In this document: piece by piece, positions 39,565 through 48,423 of the stretch
How positions within the stretch are numbered: position 1 is the first letter of the stretch
How the letters are laid out: each line of letters opens with the position of its first letter
From: Saprospiraceae bacterium
Lineage (GTDB): Bacteria; Bacteroidota; Bacteroidia; Chitinophagales; Saprospiraceae
Assembly (NCBI GenBank): GCA_016718205.1
Contig: JADKEB010000010.1
Coordinates: forward strand, 233,960-297,959
Length of the DNA stretch: 64,000 nt
Reading direction: 5' to 3'
The notes under the pieces: model-generated
What the model was told of the DNA's origin: nothing
Database searches by the model: none
The model's input: the letters and a program-made list of their open reading frames with translations, nothing else
Made by a program: the position numbers and the translations under genes

Positions 39565-40487
39565 TAGAAGTCATTAATACTAATACAGATCCATTAGGAG
39601 ATTTTATAACATGGAGTTTAAGTAATAGAGGATTTAGTATAGGGTTCAATCTAACGCCCTTTGCAATTCCGTTAGGTGCTGGTATAAATGTTGGTTTTGG
39701 AAATGGTGGTTCAATAGGGGTCTATGGTGAAATTGGTTACAGAGTTGGAGGTACCGGTCTTGGATCAGGGGCAACTATTCAACAGAGTTTTGACTATGGT
39801 TTCAACAGTGGCTGGAGTACAAGTACTACTGCTGGAGTTTATGCGTCGTATGGAGGTGTAAATGTTGGAGCGAGTTATGGAACTTCGGGTTGGGGAGTAA
39901 GTGCTGGTATTGGGTTTGGAGATGATCAATCTGGGCTTGGATTTAATGTAGGATATGGTTCTGGAGGATGGAGTTATGGAATTGGAGGATATTACAACCC
40001 ATATGTATCAGGACCAAATCAATCAGGTGATTTTTCTAAAACGGGAGGGGTGCAAAGTGGAGACTAGCCACCTACCATAGGGGATAAAAAGTATGTAGAA
40101 GGTCAGGGAGGATCAATTGTTATATTAACCTATACGGTTGATGGTTGGAAGATACTTGGAATAATACCTGGTAGTGGGGCGATACAACCTACAGACAGTC
40201 CCATAGAGTGGGTATTGGGAGCTTGGAAAGCTCCTTTGCAAGCGGTGGATGATATTGGATTATTGGGATTTGCAAAGTTTGTAGGCGGTAGAGGAGGATG
40301 GGGTGTTACAAAAGGAATGGGGTATAATGAAGCTACCAAATTATTAAAGGTTCAAGGTTGGCAATTTGTTAGAACGGGAAATGGAAGTCACATGATTTGG
40401 AAGAGCCCCAGTGGAACTACTTTTCAATTCCTACACATCGTCAACTTTCAGATGGGATAATTAGAGGAATAAATAAGGTTAAATAAA

Positions 40488-40781
40488 ATGAAAAGGAAAG
40501 AAATATTTTTTAAAATTCAAGAGTATTATTCACTTTCATCTGCAGAACAAGAGCTTTTTTTGCTTCGAATGATTAATAATTTTGTTTACAAAAATAAATG
40601 GTATGTCGGGGGAGGAGGAGATTTTGTAATGGGTGATGTCGAAAATAATACGGATATGAAGGTAATGAAAATTAAATTATTAAAGTATCTCAAAAGACAA
40701 AAGACATTAAAAATTAAATCTGTCGTTTTTCAAAAGTTGGCAAAGAATGATTTTGTCGATATTGAAGAAGTTTTTCTTTAA
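40488..40781 (+). CDS. Probable immunity protein for the HicA-like tip
   Basis: 97 residues, one base after the restored tip stop. Basic and soluble (MKRKEIFFKIQEYYSLSSAEQ...). It does not look like HicB. Its last codons (LAKNDFVDIEE) recur as a fragment near 53605-53640, showing that a second copy once existed. Confidence 0.6.
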   Translation: MKRKEIFFKIQEYYSLSSAEQELFLLRMINNFVYKNKWYVGGGGDFVMGDVENNTDMKVMKIKLLKYLKRQKTLKIKSVVFQKLAKNDFVDIEEVFL

Positions 40782-40871
40782 AAGTATAGCCCTGCTAGGC
40801 GTAGTATTTACCAAGTCTGTGTGTTGAAATGGCTGTGCCATCAATAACAAACAGAACGAATGACATCCACC

Positions 40872-40913
40872 AAAGCCACACAACAGAAAGCAATAAAGTT
40901 GTGTGGCTTTTTT
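40872..40913 (+). terminator. Array terminator hairpin, copy 5
   Basis: AAAGCCACACAAC/GTTGTGTGGCTTT with a T run. Confidence 0.85.
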
Positions 40914-40947
40914 CTACCTAGCTGTGTGATAAGGAAATAAATAACCT

Positions 40948-40955
40948 TATCTTTG
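40948..40955 (+). promoter_or_regulatory. TAnnTTTG box upstream of cassette 5
   Basis: TATCTTTG, followed by GTCGCCAAAAGTGGTGATAG as at 39060. Confidence 0.35.
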
Positions 40956-41053
40956 TGGAGTCGCCAAAAGTGGTGATAGTAATCTGAGTTTCAGGGCCAC
41001 TATATCCAGCAGTCAGGATACGACTATCGGTACAAGTACAACGATATAGAGCT

Positions 41054-41138
41054 TGACTGAATGGTTTCGACCATTGTCGAAAATGGAGTGCTACGAAAGC
41101 ACTCCATAATGAAGGAACTGTGCAAAACGTTGCACAGC
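41054..41138 (+). repeat. Three-hairpin element E8
   Basis: Copy of E5 with TGACTGAATGGT at its start; same three hairpins and spacer. Confidence 0.75.
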
Positions 41139-41180
41139 AAGACATCTGAAGTATAGATATGTCATACAGGACCATCTAGA

Positions 41181-41266
41181 TGACAGAGCGATTCACGCCA
41201 TAGCGTGATGGATGCCCACAGGTGGCATCCAAGCGAAGGAACCCGCCTCTTGGCGGGATGGGCGGC
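41181..41266 (+). repeat. Three-hairpin element E9
   Basis: Copy of E6 (TGACAGAGCGAT start, CCCGCC/GGCGGG third hairpin, ATGGGCGGC end). Its right flank AGCGAGTAGAAGCC is the RHS sequence expected directly after the left flank of E8. Confidence 0.75.
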
Positions 41267-41394
41267 CAGCGAGTAGAAGCCTTCCAGTCTGACTTTGCAT
41301 TTTATCGGGGACTTGATCCTATTTTGGGCAGATGGTATCAGGTGGATCCTGATGCGGAAAGTTATTACAACATGTCTCCATACTGTGCAATGGA

Positions 41395-41470
41395 TGACTG
41401 ACTGGTGCTTTAGCAAAAGAGTGAAAGATTTCACTCTTTAAGGAAGGAACTGCGAACAACGGCTCGCAGC
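41395..41470 (+). repeat. Three-hairpin element E10
   Basis: Copy of E7 (TGACTGACTGGT start, AAAGAGTGAAA/TTTCACTCTTT second hairpin). Confidence 0.7.
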
Positions 41471-42368
41471 TAGAAGTCATTCAAGTTTTAGTGATCCTGA
41501 TGGAGACGCAATCCTGCATGTTGGAGCAGCGATCGTAGGAGCAGGCATCAATCTCTTCAACAACTGGGACAAAATTGTAAAAAATCCCTGGAGTGCCATC
41601 GGATATGTTGCGACAGGTGCTGTAGCTGGAGCTGTATCATTAAGCCCGGGAGGTGCTGCTGCTGCGGCAAAGATCACAGCAGTCGGCAATTTTTTGACGG
41701 ATGCAGCTAGTGGCAACATCCCAGATATCAATAGTGTGGAAGATGCCTTCGGCTATGTCGCCAATAGTGCAATGAATGCCCTGGATGTCGCCGGAGCAGG
41801 AAAAATTGCAAAGGCTGGATTAAATGGGCTGGGGAAATTGGGACTTAACTATTTGCCTGATGTAGCAGGTAATATGGCTACGAATGCCGCAGCTGATCTC
41901 GCTGACCCTATGATGATAGAGTGGTTGAGTGGTTGGGAGAAGTATGCAGATGGGGTCACGATAGTAGGAAAAAGGAGTTATTTAGGCCAGTTTTCAACAG
42001 CATCACTGCTTAAGACTGGGGCGAGTGCGGCATTGGGGGTACATGGGAATAGTGTAAATAGCCCAAAACCAACAATGGTGTATGAACACACTTTTCAGTC
42101 TGGCAAAACTTATACTGGAGTAGGGGATGTGAATGGTGACCGTGCTGCGCAGTCTGCTAAAAAATGGGGTGCAAATGATCCACTTGTATCGACAAAAACA
42201 ACCACTGCTCCAAATAGAAAAACAGCCTATCAAGTTGAACAAATTTTGATAAATGAAAATAGGAGACTCAATGGTGCAAGCTCAGTATATAATAAAAAGA
42301 ATACAGGTCGAAATCTTTTGAAATCTTTAAACAAAATATTTTGACAAATTGGAAAAGAATTTAGAAAT

Positions 42369-43529
42369 ATGATGCAAAAAAGTATTTTACATGAGGATGA
42401 TGTTATTAAATATATAAATGAGGAATCAATATATTTAGATTGTTTTTTTGACTTTAAAATTGATATTTCGCAGTTTTCTAACTTGAAGGAATTAAGCGGA
42501 TATCATGACCGAATGAATAATTTGAATAAAGTTTTAATGTTGGAATCCTTGATGATTTGGGGATATAAAAAAGAAAGGAGTGACATAAAAGAGTTGATTA
42601 ATTTAAGGGAACTTTATTTGAGAACTGGAAGTGTGTCAGATTTGAGTTTTCTTAAAGACTTAAAATCTCTTCAAAAATTGGAACTGTCTAGTTTAACTAA
42701 ATTAGAAGACACTTCTGGAATAATGAATCATCCAAATATCAAAGAACTTGATATTGAATCTTGTAAAAAAATTCCAGTTGATCATTTGATCGAGATTGTC
42801 ACATCTTGTGCTAAGTTAGAAGTAATAAAATTATCACATTTTGAATTTCCTAATCTTGAATGGGTCAGAGGTATGAAATGCCTGAAGCAGTTGGTAATTA
42901 TCGATTGTAATGTATTAAACGGTGATATAAGCCCTGCTGCTCACTTAGAATATGTTGCCATCGACAACCGCAAACATTACAATTATCGTTTTGATAATGA
43001 AACAAGGACTATTCACCCTGTAACGCCTAAAGGTGTATTTGTGCCCAAAGATCAAAGCAATAAAGATGTAAGAAAAAAGGGTTCTTCAGTAGAGGTACCC
43101 CATTTTGGAGAGCTTGATATCAAGGTTTTGGACATGGATTATGAGACAGATATGTCATTTAATGCCTATCGGGTGGATTTAGAACTTCATTTTGAAGAAG
43201 AAACGATCACCAAAAGTAAACTTAGCCAGGCTATAAAATTGCTTCAAAATGTGGAAAAGGATAATGATGTAATCTTAGATGTATTTAAAAAAGATTTTGA
43301 GCAGGGCGGAGTGGTAAAAGAATATTTTGATTATTTTACAGATGAAGTTGATGAAGCGAAAGAAGACGATTTTTGGCAAACCCTATTACTAAAAAGAATC
43401 GCCTTCTATCCGCATGACGATGAAAGTTATGGATTGTATGACTATGGGATAGATGAGATCAGTCCTTATGTCTTATCATTAAAAGTGAATGCCAAAGGAA
43501 ACATAACAGGTTGTGAGATGGAAAGTTAG
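42369..43529 (+). CDS. Leucine-rich-repeat protein with DUF2004-like C-terminal domain, probable immunity
   Basis: 386 residues, 24 bases after the cassette 5 tip. Residues ~60-200 are leucine-rich repeats (LESLMIWGYKKE, LRELYLRTGSVSDLSFLKDL, LQKLELSSLTKLED, IKELDIESCKKI). From about 245 a second domain begins with VPHFGELDIKVLDM and ends PYVLSLKVNAKGNITGCEME, resembling the DUF2004 family seen in immunity loci. A two-domain immunity protein would fit this position. Start is the first of two adjacent ATGs. Confidence 0.7.
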   Translation: MMQKSILHEDDVIKYINEESIYLDCFFDFKIDISQFSNLKELSGYHDRMNNLNKVLMLESLMIWGYKKERSDIKELINLRELYLRTGSVSDLSFLKDLKSLQKLELSSLTKLEDTSGIMNHPNIKELDIESCKKIPVDHLIEIVTSCAKLEVIKLSHFEFPNLEWVRGMKCLKQLVIIDCNVLNGDISPAAHLEYVAIDNRKHYNYRFDNETRTIHPVTPKGVFVPKDQSNKDVRKKGSSVEVPHFGELDIKVLDMDYETDMSFNAYRVDLELHFEEETITKSKLSQAIKLLQNVEKDNDVILDVFKKDFEQGGVVKEYFDYFTDEVDEAKEDDFWQTLLLKRIAFYPHDDESYGLYDYGIDEISPYVLSLKVNAKGNITGCEMES

Positions 43530-43550
43530 ATGCTGAGAATAATAGAAATT

Positions 43551-43632
43551 TACTGATTCTTTCATCGATTGGCTTGCGAATACTATTAATGTTATGATGG
43601 AAGAGGAAGAGTAATAAAACTTATTACACTTT
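43551..43632 (+). pseudogene. 3'-end fragment of an SMI1/KNR4 gene
   Basis: Aligns with the last codons and downstream bases of the SUKH gene at 33108-33188 (CTGATTCTTTC, TCGATTGGCT, GAAGAGTAATAAAACTTATT shared). Only the 3' end remains; IS66 starts within a few bases of it. Confidence 0.75.
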
Positions 43633-43708
43633 GGTCGGTAAGCATCCGACGAACCCCGTATTGCCAACCTTCGGCATAGGTGGTACCTTTGCAAAAAAAC
43701 AAAGTCAG

Positions 43709-44166
43709 ATGCGATACGACAAAGAACAAATAGATCAGTGGCTAACAGAATGGGAGCAATCGGGTCAGAGCATCAGTAAATATTGCGATGGGAAGCCCTT
43801 TGACAAGAGCACATTTTACAATTGGCGTAGCAAGGAAAGGAAACCTTCGGTCATAAATGAGCATAAGAGCAAGTTTGTATCTGTTCAAGTGTCACCATCC
43901 TTTATTCCTCAGATGAGTATTCATTACCCTAACGGAGTTAGAGTTGATATGCATATGATGCTGAACTGTCAAGATGCTGGTCTGGGACCGGGACGGATTT
44001 GTGGTGTACAGCAAGCGACTGGAGGGGGGCTGCTATGAACAGCTCAGCGGCATTATAGATGGGAAATCACATCATATCAATTACCAACATTTGGTCATGC
44101 TGCTCAGTGGAATATCGCTGGTGGGACTACACCAACGACCGCGATATGAGATGAAAAAAACAGGAT
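43709..44166 (+). pseudogene. IS66 tnpA joined to the 3' half of tnpB
   Basis: MRYDKEQIDQWLTEWEQSGQ, SKYCDGKPFDKSTFYNWR is the IS66 accessory protein TnpA (helix-turn-helix). After about residue 85 the sequence passes within a few bases, in another frame, into VWDRDGFVVYSKRLEGG, the second half of TnpB, ending near 44166. The N-terminal ~60 residues of TnpB are deleted. Confidence 0.75.
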
Positions 44167-44231
44167 AATTTTGTCAAAAAAAGTGAATAAAATATTGTGA
44201 TATAATCGTATAAATATAGTATTTTTATGCT

Positions 44232-45407
44232 ATGAATTACGAGGAGATCATAGCGCAAAAAGACGCAGCGATAGCACAAAGACGTTGAAATCCAGCAGCA
44301 GGCTGCCCGGATTGAAGATCTCGCCCATCAGATTGCACAACTGCAAAAAATCATCTTCGGCCCTAAAACAGAACGCTTCATACCGACGGGAGATCCCAGA
44401 CAACTCAACATATTTGGAGAACTCGCTGGCGTAAGCCCAGATGTAGATCTGCCACAAGAACAGAACCAATCATCCAAGCCTGCCAAAAGGAAGAGTGCAC
44501 AACAGGGCGGCAACTGTTGGCCAGCTGTACACATCTGCCCGTAGAAATCAGAAATGTCCCTGTCGAGCATGATGAATCCGACATCCATCTAAGAGATGAA
44601 ATATCAGATAGACTTGCCAAAAGGCCAGGCATGTTATTTATCATCAGATATATCCGCCCCGTTTACAAAAAGCAGATTCAGATACCATCGTCACCGCACC
44701 GGCCAGAAGAACCTATCGCCAAGTGCGAAGCAGATGTAAGCCTGCTGGCAGATGTAGTAGTGTCAAAGTTTGTAGATCATATCCCCGAGTATCGTCAGCA
44801 ACAGATATATAAGCGCCAAGGCGTGGTGATCTCATCATCGACTATGAATGGATGGGTACATCAACTAAGCCCATATATGAAACTGATGAGTGAATATATT
44901 AAAGAACAAATACTCCAATCCAGCTATATACAGCAAGATGAAAGTAGCATCAAAGTCATGGATGGAAAGAGAAAAGCAAGCCATACGGGTTATATGTGGG
45001 TCATGGGCTCCACCGAACTCAAGTATGTATGTTTTGAATATCACAAAGGCAGAGGCAGAGAAGGGCCCGAGAATAACTTTAAACAATACAAAGGATTTTT
45101 ACAAACAGATGCGTATGAAGTATATGACATTATAGATAAAATGTACCCAGATGTGCAGCATTTTCATTGCTGGGCACATGGACGCCGGAAGTTTATAGAA
45201 TCCATGGATAATGATAAAGCAAGGAGCGAATTTGCATTAAACCAAATGCAGAAACTCTATGCAATCGAGCAAAAATGCAGAGATGCAGACAGTTCGTACG
45301 ATGAACGCACTATAGAGAGACAGGCGGCCAAACCGATATTGGATCAGTTTACCCCAGATTGCTCAAAGGGGCATCAAAGATGGCTAAATTCCTTTATTTT
45401 CGCATAA
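44232..45407 (+). pseudogene. IS66 transposase tnpC (frameshifted, 3' truncated)
   Basis: Starts MNYEEIIAQKDAAIAQR, shifts frame near 44285 (then VEIQQQAARIEDLAHQIAQL, KIIFGPKTERF) and near 44505 (then the zinc-finger/DDE part to 45407, including YIQQDESSIKVMDGK, GFLQTDAYEVYD and HCWAHGRRKF). The C-terminal block with the last catalytic residue (DNNLIENAIRP-like in relatives) is absent. Confidence 0.8.
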
Positions 45408-47450
45408 AGTTTGGCTAAATTCGTGCACATATAAATATATATTATATATAATGCATTAAATTACAGTTCCGTTGTTTTGTTCTCCTATGCTTGTAGTACA
45501 CAGGGGAGTTGTTTGGGTGGTAATCAAAGCCGTACCTTTGCGGCATGTATTTCAAATTTAGTGGAAGAGTAAATCCGGGGACAAAAAAGTACGATAAGTA
45601 TTACAGACTTGTGGAGAGCTACCGCAATGCAACAGGACGAGTATGTCATCGTACTGTTTTAAATGTAGGCTTTCTTACCGAACAACTCACTGCCGAACAG
45701 CTCAACCTTATAGCCAGGATATTGACAGATATGTATCAAAAAAAGGCTGGTCTGTTTCCCAACACAGACCCCATCATACAAAGGTGGGTCAATGATTTAT
45801 GGCAAAGGATAGTATCGTTACAGCGATTGGATATTACTTTATATGACAAAGACAGTCGCATGGTAGATGCCGACTCACTCACACTTCACAATGCCAGAGA
45901 AATAGGTAGCGAATGGATGTGTTATAACGCCTGGCATCAATTAGGGATCAGTAAAATATTAGAGGAAAATGATTTTATTGATGATCAAATCAAGTTAGCA
46001 CAAACACAAATCATAAGCAGAGCAGTATATCCGGCATCGGAATTAGCCACCGCACGGTGGATAAAGGAAAATTCCTCCATCACAGAGCTTACGGGTTATG
46101 CAGTAGAAAATATTAATAAAGACAGATTGTATAAAAGCGCACTGAAGCTATATACCATCAAAGAGACATTAGACCGGCATCTAAGCATCCGAACCAATGA
46201 AATGTTTGACATCCATGATAAAATAATGCTATATGATTTGACCAATACCTATTTTGAAGGCGAAAAACGCAATAGCCAACTCGCAAAATTTGGCAGGAGT
46301 AAAGAAAAACGTAGTGATTGCAGGCTTATAGTATTAGCACTAGTAGTGAACATTTACGGATTCATCAAACACTCATCGATCCACGAGGGTAATTTTTCTG
46401 ACTGTGATGGGATGGAACAAATACTCAAAAGTCTGGATAAATCAGTAGGAGACAAAAAGCCAGTCATAGTCTTGGATGCAGGTATATCGACCATTGAGAA
46501 CCTTAATCTCATTAGAAAAAAGGGCTATCATTATTTGTGTGTCAGTAGAACAAAACTAAAAAACTATACAATCGATAAAGGAAGATTAACACTACTCATA
46601 GAAACAAAGTCTAAAAAACAGGTGAAGGTATCAAAAATAGCAACGGAAGAAAATACAGATTATTGCATAGATGTGACAAGTGAAATGAAAGCACTCAAGG
46701 AATCATCCATGAAGCAACAGTTTGAAAGTCGCTATGAACAGGAACTTGAAAAAATCAAAGTATCGCTTAGTAAAAAAGGCGGTGTAAAAAAAATAGACAA
46801 AGTCAATCAAAGAATAGGAAGAGCACAGCAAAAATATCCATCCGCCCACGGACGCTACGATATAAAGATGACTACAGATGATAAAAAGGGAATAATAACC
46901 CACTTAAGTTGGGTCAAAAATGAAAAAAAGGAAACGCAGAGCCAAGCGGAACTAGGTAAATATTTTATACGCACATCCCTGGATATGAAGGATGAATTAA
47001 TAGTATGGAACGTATATAATACGATCAGAGAAATAGAAAGTACATTTCGAACATTAAAAACAGACCTTGATCTGAGACCTATATATCACAAAAACGATAA
47101 TGCTACAGTAGCGCACTTATATTTAGGCCTACTCGCCTACTGGTTAGTCAATACCATAAGATGCCAGCTAAAATCACATGGTATCCATAGTTGCTGGAAA
47201 GAGATAATACGGATAGGCAATACACAAAAAGTAATAACGACAAAGGGATATAACAAAGCCGGTATAGCTATAATAGTGAGAAAGTGTACTCAGCCAGAAA
47301 AGAAATTGCAAGAACTACAACAAGCACTAAAAATTGGATACAAACCCTTCACAAAAATAAAATCTGTAGTACACAAAGTGAAAATCAAAAACCAGCAACC
47401 CCTTGTAAATAGGGTATTAGCATCCCCTTAGGCTGCAATCTGGGTTAAGT
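45408..47450 (+). mobile_element. IS1634-family element
   Basis: Contains one intact transposase gene and has cut IS66 tnpC. I could not define the terminal inverted repeats or a target duplication, so the borders are approximate. Confidence 0.6.
45545..47431 (+). CDS. IS1634-family transposase
   Basis: 628 residues, full length. The N-terminus MYFKFSGRVNPGTKKYDKYY and RLVESYRNATGRV is characteristic of IS1634 (IS4-like superfamily) DDE transposases. DDE segments are visible as IMLYDLTNTYFEG, KPVIVLDAGISTIENL and REIESTFRTLKTDLDLRPI. The TACCTTTG box at 45532-45539 lies only a few bases before the ATG, so the message may be nearly leaderless. The frame is intact and may be active. Confidence 0.9.
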   Translation: MYFKFSGRVNPGTKKYDKYYRLVESYRNATGRVCHRTVLNVGFLTEQLTAEQLNLIARILTDMYQKKAGLFPNTDPIIQRWVNDLWQRIVSLQRLDITLYDKDSRMVDADSLTLHNAREIGSEWMCYNAWHQLGISKILEENDFIDDQIKLAQTQIISRAVYPASELATARWIKENSSITELTGYAVENINKDRLYKSALKLYTIKETLDRHLSIRTNEMFDIHDKIMLYDLTNTYFEGEKRNSQLAKFGRSKEKRSDCRLIVLALVVNIYGFIKHSSIHEGNFSDCDGMEQILKSLDKSVGDKKPVIVLDAGISTIENLNLIRKKGYHYLCVSRTKLKNYTIDKGRLTLLIETKSKKQVKVSKIATEENTDYCIDVTSEMKALKESSMKQQFESRYEQELEKIKVSLSKKGGVKKIDKVNQRIGRAQQKYPSAHGRYDIKMTTDDKKGIITHLSWVKNEKKETQSQAELGKYFIRTSLDMKDELIVWNVYNTIREIESTFRTLKTDLDLRPIYHKNDNATVAHLYLGLLAYWLVNTIRCQLKSHGIHSCWKEIIRIGNTQKVITTKGYNKAGIAIIVRKCTQPEKKLQELQQALKIGYKPFTKIKSVVHKVKIKNQQPLVNRVLASP

Positions 47451-47481
47451 TAGAAATTTAAACATATTGTCTAATATGAGC

Positions 47482-47510
47482 AAAGCCCGATTTAGTCGGG
47501 CTTTTTTTTT
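47482..47510. terminator. Terminator between the IS transposase and RelE module
   Basis: AAAGCCCGA-tttag-TCGGGCTTT with a T run; same core as at 33456, where it also ends a toxin/antitoxin module. Confidence 0.85.
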
Positions 47511-47514
47511 ATAT

Positions 47515-47769
47515 CTAATCCTCGTAAATATCACCTCTACTTCCTACGTTTACTATTTCTACGATTAGAGTAGTATCAAAAATATCGTATATAATGCGGT
47601 ATGTACCAACACGAATGCGGTAACCACTTCTGCCAGTTAGTTTTTTGTAGCCGTTTGGGCGTGGGTTTTCAGCCAGTTCATCAATGGCTTGAATGATAGC
47701 AGAATAGTAGGGGTCGTTGATTTTGGCAAGAGCTTTTATAGCCTTTTTCTTGTATTGTAGTTCGTACAT
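47515..47769 (-). CDS. RelE/ParE-type toxin
   Basis: 84 residues: YELQYKKKAIKALAKI, NPRPNGYKKLTGRSGYRIR, VGTYRIIYDIFD. This is the compact RelE fold with the basic K-L-x-G-R-x-GYRIRVGxYRIIY core, a ribosome-dependent mRNA nuclease or related poison. It overlaps its antitoxin by one base (shared at 47769). Confidence 0.9.
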   Translation of the reverse strand: MYELQYKKKAIKALAKINDPYYSAIIQAIDELAENPRPNGYKKLTGRSGYRIRVGTYRIIYDIFDTTLIVEIVNVGSRGDIYED

Positions 47770-47984
47770 TACTTGCCTAATTTTTTTCTTTCAGCTTCAA
47801 TCATTGCCATTGCTTTGTTTTTAGCAATAGCAGGCTCATTATCGTTTTTGCTTTCGTCATAAAGGCGAATATCTTCAAGTTCTTCCAGTTCTTCTAAAAG
47901 TGTTTTAAATTCTTTCATAGGAAGAACGGCAGATATTTTTTTACCTGTATTGTCTGTAATGTATTGTGGATGTATTGCCAGCAT
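47769..47984 (-). CDS. RelB/Phd-like antitoxin
   Basis: 71 residues from the ATG at 47984 (upstream in-frame sequence overlaps the HTH gene's tail). MLAIHPQYITDNTGKKIS, VLPMKEFKTLLEELEELED is a Phd/YefM-like pattern with a charged C-terminal helix. A near copy exists at 52520-52729. Confidence 0.85.
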   Translation of the reverse strand: MLAIHPQYITDNTGKKISAVLPMKEFKTLLEELEELEDIRLYDESKNDNEPAIAKNKAMAMIEAERKKLGK

Positions 47985-47991
47985 AATTTTA

Positions 47992-48360
47992 TTATTTAGC
48001 AGTGTGAATATTTTGTTCAAAGAAAGTTTGGAATTTGTTTTTAGTCAGCATTCCATCAATGATACGATATACGGCTGTTTTATCATCTTCATCTAATTGA
48101 GAAATCAACTGTACTTTTTCATTAGCCGTTTTATCTTCTACTCTCACCTCTTTGGGTAGTTTGCTATTAGGATGCACCAGTTCATCAATGGTAAGTCCAA
48201 AGAATTTAGAAAGTTTATCAATGACCTCAATCCCAAATTCTCTTTCGCCCTTTTCCATTTTGGAATAGTTGGAAGGATGCACCCCAACAGCGTTGGCTAC
48301 TTCCTTTTGCATCAATCCCCGTTCCTCACGGAGTTTTTTTATGTTTTTTGCTATATCCAT
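47992..48360 (-). CDS. XRE-family transcriptional regulator
   Basis: 122 residues from the ATG at 48360. The helix-turn-helix reads KNIKKLREERGLMQKEVA, VGVHPSNYSKMEKGERE. It heads the antitoxin/toxin operon and probably represses it, together with the divergent primase fragment, through the direct repeats at 48424-48460. Its 3' end (coding FFEQNIHTAK) survives as a remnant upstream of the antitoxins at 51780 and 52745. Confidence 0.88.
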   Translation of the reverse strand: MDIAKNIKKLREERGLMQKEVANAVGVHPSNYSKMEKGEREFGIEVIDKLSKFFGLTIDELVHPNSKLPKEVRVEDKTANEKVQLISQLDEDDKTAVYRIIDGMLTKNKFQTFFEQNIHTAK

Positions 48361-48423
48361 ACTGAACAAAGTATTTAACGGCACAAAGATAGTCAAATTG
48401 TCCATAAATCACAATATAATCAA

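Larger units (their letters stand above)
39060..40486 (+). pseudogene. Orphan RHS C-terminal cassette 4 (HicA-like tip)
   Basis: RHS core fragments (DYRYKFNDIEL, DHL, EAFQSDFAFYR, MSPYCAM) are separated by E5, E6 and E7. Then comes a long glycine-rich frame (GFNLTPFAIPLGAGINVGFG through SWSYGIGGYYNPYV-like) without any ATG, GTG or TTG start, ending at TAG 40065-40067. The same frame continues to the tip YNEATKLLKVQGWQFVRTG NGSHMIWKSPSG. The KLL..GW..VR..GSH..W pattern is that of HicA mRNA interferases. A missing T near 40430 shifts the frame; restored, it ends FPTHRQLSDGIIRGINKVK at 40486, as HicA-like domains do. Confidence 0.7.
40956..42344 (+). pseudogene. Orphan RHS C-terminal cassette 5 (GIY-YIG-like tip)
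   Basis: The first ~530 bases are a near duplicate of cassette 4 with E8, E9 and E10. After E10 the frame SFSDPDGDAILHVGAAIVGAG leads into the shared linker (NPWSAIGYVATGAVAGAVSL, DINSVEDAFGYVANSAMNAL, NYLPDVAGNMATNAAADLAD) and a ~85-residue tip beginning MVYEHTFQSGKTYTGVGDVNGDRAAQSA. The Y-x-H-x-F-x-S-G-K-x-Y-x-G opening resembles GIY-YIG nucleases and NRKTAYQVEQILINENRR could supply the Arg/Glu helix; this is tentative. The only usable start in the last frame is a TTG at 41694, so the fragment is probably silent unless recombined. Confidence 0.7.
43638..45407 (+). mobile_element. Truncated IS66-family element
   Basis: The left end GTAAGCATCCGACG matches the IS66 terminal pattern (GTAAGC...). 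A TACCTTTG promoter box (43684-43691) precedes tnpA. tnpA, a partial tnpB and tnpC follow, but the right end and the last part of tnpC are missing, cut at the IS1634-type element. The copy is dead for self-transposition. Confidence 0.8.

Noticed and set aside
30578..41470. Three-hairpin elements as integron attC sites
   Set aside because: No integrase gene in the window, no GTTRRRY core, and the elements sit inside codons of RHS cores rather than between cassettes.
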